Below are positions 34,401-44,100 of a stretch of DNA of 64,000 nt, in pieces. The notes beneath the pieces are model-generated. The model saw only the letters and a program-made list of their open reading frames with translations. It searched no databases and was not told the DNA's origin. Source of the stretch: Angiostrongylus vasorum (taxonomy: Eukaryota > Nematoda > Chromadorea > Rhabditida > Metastrongylidae). Location of the stretch: the NCBI GenBank assembly GCA_018806985.1, contig JADANN010000198.1, positions 1-64,000 on the forward strand. Direction: 5' to 3'. Positions within the stretch are counted from its first letter, which is position 1; each line of letters starts with the position of its first letter. The translations under genes were made by a program, and so were the position numbers.

Positions 34401-37400
34401 AACATAAGCTCATTGATCAATGTTGAGCTTCGTAAGTAGCCTTGAGAATTCCTTCTAATTTTACTGTGGAAACGTCTTATCAGTGGGTCGTCTCTCACTG
34501 ACTGTGCAGTGGGATGTTAGATCTACGAGGGATGATTTTTTTTGAATGTAGACTGCTTTGTTCCCACTTTAGGTCTTGCTTTACTGTATTTCATTACTTC
34601 TTTCATATTTGTTTGCCACTTTTAATACATCGAACAATTTCCAAGTGGATTCATCCAAGTCAGGTTTTCTCTATGTATTCTGGAAAATTTGTTTCTAACA
34701 TTTCAAATTAATACGCAGCTGATCTATGGAAATCGTGAAAATGAAAACCTGTAGAAAAGCGTCGTGTTGTTCCTCACAACGTATTGTTGCAGCTTTTCCG
34801 GGATCAGATTGTACACTGGAAATCGCCTAAAGACATTTCTGTAATTAAGTTCTTACATTGGATCTGTAACATTCCATTGCATGGAGCACAAAGGCTAGGC
34901 TTTGCCAGAAATTGGAAAGAATTTCGCTGGCAACAGTGGATTTGGATTAGATCTGAACAATAACTTGCGAAGAGTAGCTAATAGACATGTGAGTACTTTT
35001 TTTCTACACTCTTCTTCGACGAACAGGCTAGGAACGGACAAACCCGGGCAGATGGATGGTTTATTGGGCGCGTGTAGGGACAAGTCCGGGATTTAATTGC
35101 GTTGCTAAATTTTTTAGCCTTGTTGACTCACATCCGCCCTTCAGAAAGTTTTTCGGATTTGTGTGTGGGGTGAGGATTTCTCTTCTTCATGAATTTCATT
35201 GAACGGTGGTCGACTTGACTTTGACTTCAATTTCGGGGCAGCTCTCCTAAACCTCTTTTCACTAAAAAGCGTTCGCTCGGACCTTGCAAATGGGAGAGAA
35301 CTTTTCACACACATATCTGGTAACAGCTTGCTCACTCTGGGGGAATGATAAGTAGTTAGTTGACTGAGGTAGAGTTGAACCGACGTCAAGTGTCTCACTG
35401 AAAGATATGGTACGTTTGTAGAGTATGAGATATTGTAAAGACGACTTTAGTTGTTGCAATTTTAGCAGATCCCTCCCAGCGGTTTACCGCCTCATCGTGG
35501 ATGGGAGGTGTTCCTGGAGTGTCGGATGCGATGTACAGCGGAGGGATTCGTACCTCGGCAGGGTCTCCCAAGCTGAGAAGGAGTCCGGCGTTTCCATCAG
35601 AAAGCCAACCTAAGAGTAAACCAATACCAGGATCCATCACCGTCCTGGTATCAAAGTCGCATGGTGGCAAATTTCCCTCTGATCCACAAGGGCTGCGACT
35701 GCTTGTCGTCGTGACGATCTGAGGCAGACTTTGGCCAGGCTGTCCTCGGGATTCCAGGGAACCACAATGGCTTAACCAGCAAATCTCCGATAAATAGTGA
35801 TTGTGTTGCGGCCCGCACAACCAATGGGGACCGGCCGTTCAAGTGTCAAGTGTCAAATGTTGCAGACCAGTTTTTACTTTACGTCTAAAAGTTCTTTTTG
35901 TTCCAGAGCTATGGTAATTCTGAGAGTTGTCGTGATGCAGAAGGATTTTATATGTTCACATCAGAGTAGACGTCGCGTTATAGTCTCTGCCAGTAAACTT
36001 CTTGCTTTCATAATCTCCATTTTTTTTCCTCTTTCAGCTTTAAAAATGCGCTGAAGATTTGAAAAAGGTGTCTCCTGAGTTGCATACAATTTTCGTTTTT
36101 TTTAAGGAATGGTACGTTCCTGATTTTTTCACTGTTTCATCTCCAAGCATATTCATTTGATTGAATCATTTTATTTATTACTGACTATTGATTTCTCTTG
36201 AAAGCACCAAGAAATCTCGGTATTTTACAGGGTTTATTGGTTACGTAACCCACAGAGATCGTCTCGAGCTATTTTATGGCGAACTTTCGATGGAAACGTC
36301 ACTCGCACACACAAACAATGAGATTATGAAAGGTTTTCCGCACATTCTTATGTATCCATGTCAGAACGGATTCCGAGATTGACCTTGACATGCGCTCGAA
36401 CACATCACAAGACAATCACATTTCACAAGGTGCCGTAGGAAAGTGCGCTTAGTGGAGTCACTGCTGAATGAATCAAATTCATTCTCCGTTCTCACTAAAC
36501 ATCTGTACTAATGAATTTGCACAGTAGCGCTAGGATTACTTGAGAATGAAGTAACCGTATTGGGTTAGACAAATAGAAACAACTCACATAACTGTGGTTG
36601 CTTGCATGTTTCCAAAATGGTTCCGAATCGTATTGCACAACATCGAGTCCAGCATTGGCTTTATCAGTGAAGCCAACGCAGATATTCCCTTTGAATGTAG
36701 GTTTGTTAATGTTTTGGGTCATATGCTATACGGTCAGTATCTAGAATATTTAGAAGATAATGACATACTTTGTCGGCAACCCAGTGGCCTGGAACGGAAG
36801 TCGCCAGCTCGAGACCGAATAGAAGGCAGTCACTCAGTGAGAAAGCTGTCTCGTAAGCGTGAAGACGGAATTCGGCACGATGAAGCTGAATTTCGCTGGC
36901 TATTTCGCGCCGACGCCGGCCGGCATTTTTTTAAAAGGTTATTTCTCTCCATTATAATTAGGGAAAAAGAGCAGATAGGAGAAAAATTAAAAATGTATAC
37001 GGTAAGAGGATAAACAAGACTTAATTCTTACTTACTGCCTACTCTTTTTTTCATGGCAGGGAAACGAGTACAATGACAAGGAGACTGAAATATGAGAAAA
37101 ACTCAGAGCTTCGGTTGGGCTTCGAACCCGCGGTTACCCTTACCCTAGTTTCACATGTTGTCAAGCACACCAATCGACGCTCTTGCTTTGCCTTTCTCTT
37201 GGCCTTTTACCATAATGGTACCATCAGCAGTCATCCGTCAACGGGAGTGATATGGGGAGCACAAATTCGCATTGAATCCAGTTAAGCTAAAGAATCGTGC
37301 ACCTCAGATCACTTCTGTTGACAGGTAATTGCTCAAAAAATCGATTGAATTTAAAAAAAGGCTGCAAGAAAGATGGAGCAAGGGCCTTGGTTGGTGTGGT

Positions 37401-37918
37401 GAATACGACAAGAGCCCCGGAAAGGGCAAGCGCAGGTTCGAAGTCCAGCTGAGGCTGAGAGTTCTGCTCATATCTTAGAATGCTTCAAAAAGTTGTGGTT
37501 ATACCAATGAAAGAAAGTGTAAATAATTCCTTATGAGGGAAAAAAGCGCATTCAACCGCCTAACCTGCAAACCAACATCCACTGTCTGCTCGCCTGGACC
37601 AAGAGGCCAAAAGACTTCAGAAATATTTCCATGCGATAAGAAAGAAAACCTGTCAACGATCATATGAAGAGAATCATCGTGGAAAATCACAGATAGGTTT
37701 TTGTAACTCAACTGATTCAGGAAGTCGATATGAACCAACGATCCCAGCGAAGGAGATTCTTGAGTTTTCAGAATGATCTCTGCTACTCTCGGCTTTTGCA
37801 GTACTTTAGCGGCAACGTGACGGAAAAGCTGCGAGATAGCTGCGTCGCCAAACGACACCCCTAGATCTGAGCATCGGAGTTGAGTTACAATAGCAAGCAA
37901 TACGCTTGCTCTAAGCAT
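25469..37918 (-). CDS. Multi-exon BPI/LBP/CETP-family secreted lipid-binding protein (minus-strand partner of a divergent pair)
   Basis: Nine exons, found by matching splice sites and phase by eye: 37918-37565, 36885-36769, 36688-36588, 33866-33800, 28633-28505, 28289-28219, 27227-27076, 26529-26389, 25665-25469 (stop). They total 1329 nt, about 442 aa, and every junction keeps frame. Exon 1 opens with a signal-like stretch (MLRASVLLAIVTQLRC) and holds most of the N-terminal barrel. Exons 2 and 3 carry the two N-domain cysteines (about residues 138, in SLSDC, and 175, in DSMLCNTI), which match the conserved BPI disulfide pair. Exon 5 (LKDSDLVTIWLEDGIINELL) matches the start of the C-terminal barrel. 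The last exon has the GFPLPI motif found near the C-terminus of the family. Family members bind lipids or lipopolysaccharide in extracellular fluid; the ligand here is unknown. The weakest splice site is the exon-3 acceptor (TTCAAAG). A 5.2-kb intron hosts a Penelope-like element. Confidence 0.75.
25805..25960 (-). repeat. SINE S3 fragment in intron
   Basis: Degenerate S3 tail (GGCGTTGATTAATG ... GATTCGACTACAATGAGC) in the last intron of the minus-strand BPI-like gene. Confidence 0.45.
26068..26110 (+). ncRNA. Degenerate hammerhead-like motif
   Basis: GGCTCTGAAGAAGGCGAAGG keeps the first half of the core, but the GAAAC half is mutated. A decayed PLE tail. Confidence 0.3.
27500..27785 (-). 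repeat. SINE S3 in intron
   Basis: GGCGTTGATCAACACC through to a degraded tRNA-like head near 27740-27785. It lies in the intron between exons 6 and 7 of the minus-strand BPI-like gene. Confidence 0.55.
28840..29290 (-). repeat. Two S1 SINE copies in intron
   Basis: Two reverse S1 copies. The first has B-box-like GATTCGAACCCACG read in reverse; the second has a small internal duplication (CAGGCCAGATTCTAA occurs twice, about 29185-29220). Confidence 0.6.
29556..29594 (-). ncRNA. Hammerhead-like motif, 5' tail of PLE
   Basis: Minus strand: TGCT, CTGAAGA, A, GGC..GCC stem II, GAAAC, GTC. The GUC triplet at the predicted cleavage position is the canonical hammerhead triplet. Confidence 0.45.
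29850..31540 (+). pseudogene. PLE reverse transcriptase plus GIY-YIG endonuclease, frameshifted
   Basis: In order: a PLE N-terminal SDKGGEFVVIP motif near 29890; fingers (KVAGLKSSVISYFKVDKP) near 30060; RT motif A (ESFDVTALYTN) at 30340; a motif B-like LAMGQRLAPSIAIAFMS near 30550; RT motif C YIDDC near 30650; and GIY-YIG with CNNCGDEYIGETGRSLCIRI near 31240. The catalytic aspartates are still readable. Frame changes near 30190, 30330 and 30890 and stops near 30990 mean no intact polyprotein remains. The longest open piece (186 codons, 30338-30898) spans the palm. Confidence 0.85.
31733..31768 (+). ncRNA. Hammerhead-like motif, 3' tail of PLE
   Basis: GGCT, CTGAAGA, A, a GGC..GTC stem II with one wobble, GAAAC, GGC, AGCT. 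The cleavage-triplet position is altered compared with the 5' copy. Confidence 0.4.
31861..33114. other. Intron remainder, no exon seen
   Basis: The stretch 32570-32700 resembles 29300-29470 just upstream of the PLE (AAATCGTATTTTGACTAAGA versus AAATCGTATTTCGGCTAACG). A larger repeat may therefore frame the element. Otherwise AT-rich and featureless. Confidence 0.35.
33115..33460 (-). repeat. SINE S2 in intron
   Basis: Matches S2 from CCACTTCTCGATTCACTTGT to the tRNA-like end TGAACCAGCATCGTGCGC; diverged. Confidence 0.5.
33867..36587. other. Intron between exons 3 and 4 of the minus-strand gene: repeats only
   Basis: Holds a 135-bp foldback at 34203-34340 (GGGCGCTTTCGTTTTCTTCGG with its complement CCTGAAGAAGACGAAAGCGC, hammerhead-like), an S2 fragment near 35130-35235, and R4 at 35470-35850. 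A plus-strand exon-like ORF (about 34890-34989, followed by GTGAGTAC) remains unexplained. Confidence 0.45.
35470..35850 (-). repeat. Dispersed repeat R4
   Basis: The minus frame (SEGNLPPCDFDTRTVMDPGI) is open for 141 residues (35395-35820), the longest R4 frame in the window. It lies in an intron of the minus-strand BPI-like gene, in sense orientation. Confidence 0.75.
37020..37500. repeat. Inverted pair of S1 SINEs in the first intron of the minus-strand gene
   Basis: A reverse copy (37020-37290, B-box read in reverse as CTTCGAACCCGCG) is followed by a forward copy (37300-37495, A-box TTGGTGTGGTG, B-box GCAGGTTCGAAGTCC). The same inverted-dimer habit as at 19.8 and 22.2 kb. Confidence 0.65.
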
Positions 37919-38134
37919 ATCGGCGTTGGCGTTGCGTCAGCAGAGTAACTCCATCGGATGTGGGAGTTGTTAGGAAAGAATTATGCCGATTGACAAATGA
38001 TGAACAACAACGTGAGAATAACCAGTAGGGGTAGAGCGGGTGAGCGAGTGACGATGATTGCCGCCGGAGCGCGAAACGAGGGCGGTGACGGCGGGGCGGG
38101 ATGCTGCGCCCTCGGTGCGTTCACACTTGCTGAG
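37919..38134. promoter_or_regulatory. Probable shared bidirectional promoter of the divergent BPI-like pair
   Basis: Only 216 bp separate the two start codons, which face away from each other. The segment is clearly GC-richer than the surrounding AT-rich DNA and contains a GC-box-like GGGGCGGG near 38092. I see no TATA box. The arrangement implies that both 5' leaders and both core promoters lie here, unless trans-splicing or distal promoters are used. This is inferred from layout only. Confidence 0.5.
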
Positions 38135-41100
38135 ATGCGTGCAGGCTTCGTCGTGTTCGAAGTCGTCGTCGTCCTGATCAAGCTGGCGCTCAGCAGTCAG
38201 GACTTTCATCCCCTTCTCGAGGCCTCACCACACTCGCCCGGCGTCCGCCTTAGACTGTTCCGGTCTGGAATTTCCTACCTCTCCAAGGTACTTGCATAAG
38301 AAAACGGGGCGAAAACATGGCTTTCTTTAATGTCCAGCATTTCTTTTTTCCGATGACTTCGCTTTGTAGTTACAAGAAGTAAAATAGTAAACCAGTTCGC
38401 GCGGGTATTTTGCTACTAGCTCTACTGTCAGGTCCAATGTCAGTGAAACATTGTTTCTTTCGTGTTTCGCTCAAGGTTGCGCTTTTTGTGAGTCATTCTC
38501 TTTCCAATCTGTTAACGTAGAAGTGTGTTGAATTTACAGTATTTCTAAAATTGAAAAAAGGCATAAAGCATAAAACATTTCACTGAGGAAGAATGTCACA
38601 GAGACAATTCCTAGATAGTAAGATTTCTCGAAGATACCTCTACTTTCCGCGCAGATTGCGCGTCTTCGAAATCTATCGGGGCTTTCTATTGTGCAATGCT
38701 AACGTTTCTTGTGGAGCTAAAAATCTTCATCTCATAGGTTGCTTCAAATGTTCTCGCTCAGCAGCTGCCACGACTTTTTATTCCCGATGTTGAACATCGT
38801 CTTCCTAGAGATCAAGGAGTCATTTACATCACACGAATGAAGATATCAAGGTGAAAAAATTTACGCCGTTGTTTTAATGAAGCGGAAGATTATTGAATTG
38901 ATGGCAACTAGCACTGCTTCGTGAAATCACACCATTTTCAACTACACTTATTCCTCATGAATCTAAGTTATGTATTTCTTCATATTTCCAATAGTTTACC
39001 GTCCTTTCCTTTCTGAGAAGCTGTCCAATGTCCATTTTTTTAAAGCTCCACTTCATTTCTTGCTGTGATTTGGCATTGAGAAAGATGGGATGACATGAAT
39101 CAGTGAACCCTTACTTTCGGCTAAGCGTACGTAAACTGACAAAAATCAACCTCTAAATAATATTTTTTCCCTTCTTGAATGTAATGTGGATGCTCCATTC
39201 AAATAATGATTATGGCTAGAAAAAGTGTACGAATAGAAATCGGTGATGTTTTGCAAGCAATCACAATCCTGTACAATTCATATTATCCCTCATACAGCAT
39301 AAATTATTACCCTTACTGGAACCATAACAGTAATTTGATTTCTTTACGGTCAAGCACAGATCGTTTAAGACTATCATTTACCGTTGCTTGGCATTCTCTC
39401 TCATAGTAGGTAGCGTAGATGCCTAGTGATCGACGGCAATCATAACTCCTCCGCAAATGGAAAGCACACGTCTCGTCTTTGTGGTTCAGTACCATGTGTG
39501 TTTCGCTCTAAGTAACGTGAACTAGCGGAAACTCTCGCCATAGAAAACAATGGCACAATGAAAACAGGGACTTTTTCTCAGGTTGTTGAAAACATAGCCG
39601 CGACGATCACTATCTACTTGCTTCTGACTTCCAGCGGAACACACAGACACGTATCCCGTTCCGATCTGGTTTCGCCAACTGCACTTCCTCTCTCACAGAT
39701 GGCTATGTCTCAGCCTACAGCTGCTGGCAACTGGAACTTTCTGCCGACACCTATCACTTTTGCTTAGCTTTGATATTTCGCGTAGTGTGCTCTCGTTAGT
39801 AGCAATCAAACTGGTGTTTTTTGTTCTCACCGATAAATATGAGGTGTGGAGAAGGGAATTTCTGTACTCATTGTGGAGCTCTCAAGGACGCCACATACGA
39901 GCTGGTTTTGGTGGAAAGATCTTTAATCTTCTAATCTTCAGTGCGATGGGGGGAATTTTAGAGGACAATCAGAACAGGGTTGGACAAGCTCTTTGTTCAA
40001 AGAGAGCAGTGCACGTTCATGAAATAAGATATTTCGTAGTTTTTTTTTCTATGGATGGAAAGTCCATTGTGTCGTATAGCATCGTCCACTTGTTCTGAAA
40101 TCTAAACTGAGTAAGGATATATGAAAAACAAGAAAAAAAGCTGGAATCTCGGGATCTGATAATCTTTACGAAATTATGTCTACTTATCTTTACTTCTTTA
40201 GCCCTTCTGGTTGGTCAGTTTCATCAATTTCAGTGATGAATAATTACTTCCCAAGAATGTCGTTAATGAAACCCTGCACTCAAACCACAATGGCATGAAG
40301 CTTTAGCAAATTTATTAAACGCCTAGAAATGACCAGAACTAAATCAGAGAAGAATGGCCTAGGAAAGCTGTTCCAGAGCTTGAGTGAGCAGCAAGAACTA
40401 ACATTATTCTTTATTCTGTCTCCAACTCTTGATTACTAATGCTCACAGTTTCCTATAGAACTCTTGGCAATTTTTTTTACTCCAAATATTATACACGTGC
40501 TCATGACCGTCTTTTTTCTCTTAAACAGTAGCGCTTGCGCTCAAATAGATGGAAAAAAGTATTTTGCATTTCTGTAGAATACGCAGTTCTGCTAGTTCTT
40601 TCTGCTAGTTATGCTAGTACAGGGTTCTGTAATGTTTAACAGTCGAACTCTAATTGTCTTCTGTACCCGATGTCTTCTAAATGAATTAGAAACGGAAGCA
40701 ATTGAGTGCTTCAATCTGAGTCATGTCGGTAACCAGCTGCAAAAAATTCCGTAAAAAAAACTGTATTTCGCCCCAACTTTTTTTACGTTCCATGTTAGCG
40801 ATAAGATCCAGTTCCAAATTGCACCAATTTTTCGATGTGTTTCGTCAGAACGCTCAGAAAGTTGTGACAGATTGTAATAAGGGTTTCTGACTAACTGGTC
40901 GTAGCTCAAAATTGTGCCGACGATGACAGGGTGAAAGTGGGTAGCAGCTATAATGCTGTCGAGCCACCGACGAATTCTGAAGCGTGGTTCGAGCTGAGTT
41001 ACGTCAACTCCGTTCACGAAAGTGATCTCTACTGATTTCAGATTCCGTCGAGCTGAATCAGAGAACGTTACAACGTATGCACCGAATCGAATCTCGTGGC

Positions 41101-44100
41101 TGATGAAGAATCTTGATCTTGGGTATGACCGTTTTTTGCTCCAGTGGCTTGTATCTATCATTCAGAGAGGGACTTTTTAACCCCTTGAAAGATAGCAATT
41201 TCATTGAAGCCCATGTCATTTTTTACACCATTTAAAACAAACCACGTGCATTTAACTGAAAGCAATTTCTGCAAGTTCCCCAAGATTTCAATCATATTGA
41301 ACACAGAATAGCTTCTTTGCACACTCACCGCTTTCTATGAGTCTTCCACTGAGTATGTCGCGTGAAAAACCAACCGCACAGAATTCACATGGAAGCGTAA
41401 TGTGCCCATCCCACCAGAATAGCAAGCTTTTATACTGCCCAATAAGTTGTAAACCTTCCAAATACTGACAGCGATGTGTTAGTACGATGGACCATAGTAA
41501 AACATAGTAAATAATAAGACGCATACCGTTAATACAAATAGAGCGATAGAGCATAATGTATACTACTGTTCCGATTGTTCTACTTATCGAAAAAATTATC
41601 GCCTCTTGTCGAAAAACCGCTATGCCTCAAAAATCGAAAGTAAGGCATGGTACAGTACGTCTTCCACACAAAATTAGGCGTGTTGCAGAAATGCAACGCC
41701 ACGCTTTTTCTTATGAAGATTCGTATTTTGTTGCTATAATCACCCATTCATCACCTTTATTTTTTTTATTCTACACGAAGCTTCTTCACATTTACATTGC
41801 ATACACATCCCAACACTCCTTGTATTCGATTCGTTTCTGCGCATCCGTCATGCACAAAAGTCTTCGAAGTTTCCACGGGTGAGCTCGACTGCTGCTTGAG
41901 AATTTTCATTGCACATTGAATGTCGTGAAATGCTGGTCCAGTCGATTATCTCTGGAATCCCATGATAGCTTGGTTAGAGCATCCTCACTTCAATTGTACA
42001 GAGTGGGGAACAAATCCGGTACCACTTTCCCAACCTCGGAGTAATGAAAATACTAGTGATCTCGGTTCAGACACGAACTAGTGCCGTGCTTGTGATGATC
42101 GGGATGACTACCACTGCGCCACCCTCCTTCTTCAAAGCCCTTACATTCCTAAAATAAGAAGTTGACGTGAAAGTTTCGATCTCTAGTTCTTTCTTGCAGC
42201 ATTGTATCTAGTGTGCGAATAATCATTAATAAGTAGTCAAAGTTTAAGAAAAAGTACATGGCGGCGAACCACCTTACTGAGGTATAGTGCCACATTCCTG
42301 TTCCATTTTTTAAAATAGTTGAGGTGGTGAAAGCAGATCTGACATGAACAGTATCCATCGGAACCAGATCTATGCAGAACTCAGTATCTTAATTATTTGC
42401 AAGCCTAAACGCTACCACATAATTTTTTTTATTGTACATGACCCGTCTTCACTTTTACTGTGCGGATCACAGCACTTCGCACATTCGATTCGTTTCCTCG
42501 CATCCACTGTCCACGAAACCATGAGAAGTGCGACACTTAAAAAATCAGACCAATGGGAAACCTTCTTTTCAAGCTTAGATGATGTGGTACTGTGTCATAG
42601 TATTAAAGTGATCGTTTTCGCTTGAATTTAGGTTCATCGGAGATCTGAGCGGTGCTGTGAACATTGTGGTTCCATTTAACCTCACGGGACAAGCTGAAGT
42701 ACAAGCACAGGGATTATCAGTTCAACTTGACAGCGCTGTACGTTTTATTTTTAACTGGTTTACTATTGAGTCTGACCTGCGGAACCGTTCAAATTTCGCA
42801 TTCAGCATGTCACTATCCAACCTTAACTAGTAGATATGCACGTTAAACGGAGTCAATGCCGTTCGTCTAGTAAACAAACGGCGTTGACTCCGTTCAACGA
42901 GCATATCTAGCATTGAAGTTGGATAGTGACATGGTGAAAAACAAAATTTGTGGCAGTTAATGAACAGATGTTGAGTCGTGGATTGTTTCGGAGAATGTTC
43001 GTCCTAGGAAAATTCAGATTGAGAGCACTGCGAACGGCTCAGCTCGCGTGAGCACTATCTCATGTCATTCGACTATCCGATCCGTCGACGTTATGAATCA
43101 CAATGGAGGTCTCTTTGGTTTAGCAGTCACCGTATTCAAGGTATTGTTGAATAATCGAGGGGAATTCACTGCAAAAAATTAATGCTGTTCCATATTAGTG
43201 GGGCATTCGTGGAGTTAAATTATCCAGAAGCTTGGGTCAGCTTTACGAAATCATCTGTGAAACGATGTTTTTTTCACCTTCACTATACATGGGAAATTGA
43301 ATACCCAAAATTGTAAAAAAAGCGGACCATTTAAATAACTTAACTTTCTCATAAAAAACTAGAATATAATGCTGTCAGCGTTGATCAATCCCTGAGGGAT
43401 GCGCCATGCATTTCACTTCATTACGCACAGTTTGGAGATGATTGAATGCATATCTTGCCTTTACAATGACCCACAGTGGCCTACCGATGTATCGAGCCGG
43501 TGCTGCTATCCCCAGACATGTCTTGTACCAATTTCCCTACCCTGGAGGGATAGAAGGCTTACTGGGCCATAGGTGCAGAGACCGATTCCACGTGCGTGTT
43601 GCAGGGCGCCTCCGACCACTGCGCCACACGCACCCGTTGCGCCCAACTTTCCTATATTTTCGAGTTATGCACTCTTGAAAAAGTTAGCAATCTCGTGAAG
43701 GTGAACTTTCTGGAAATGCTCTTTTACCACTTCAGTCGGAACCTAGTTACCAATGCAGACGACCCAAAATTGGAAAACATCGCATGAAATTTCTAATTTC
43801 TCAATAAAAGCGATAGTGCCGTAAATGTTTACAGCGTTCCGTTGGAAATAACTTCAGAAGGACCTTGTAAACGATTTCGTTAGTTCATGGAGTATTCCAT
43901 TACAGCAAGGTGTCTCTGACAATGTTCGCCAGCTCCTACAGGGTCTGATATGCAAGAAAGTGCGAAAGTATCTCGACGGAGAACTGAACGTGAAGGTTGT
44001 TTGTTCAACGATTCCATGTTCTTTTCTCTGTATTTAGTTTATTCCAATGATTTTTCGCTAACACATACACAACCCCCGCTGAGTTCACAGAAGCTGCCAA

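Noticed and set aside
34890..34989. Plus-strand exon-like block (PEIGKNFAGNSGFGLDLNNN) followed by GTGAGTAC
   Set aside because: It lies in an intron of the minus-strand gene with no neighbouring plus exons; it fits neither BPI-like chain.
36588..36725. Alternative reading of minus exon 3 starting after TATAG at 36726 (frame with KGNICVGFTDKANAG)
   Set aside because: It ends in phase 0, but the next exon (33866-33800) needs phase 2. The frame with DSMLCNTI fits both phase and the conserved cysteine.
36594..37013. 139-residue plus-strand ORF
   Set aside because: It overlies minus exons 2 and 3 (36885-36769 and 36688-36588), which have splice sites, matching phases and BPI-like content.
39374..39505. 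Minus-strand exon-like block with a good donor
   Set aside because: No partner exons in phase were found, and it lies inside an intron of the plus-strand gene. Kept only as an unexplained block.
40721..41161. 146-residue minus-strand ORF looking like a gene
   Set aside because: Most of its protein-like look comes from the antisense of plus exon 41042-41122, which fits the BPI-like phase chain on both sides (phase 2 in and out). No acceptor or partner exons on the minus strand fit.
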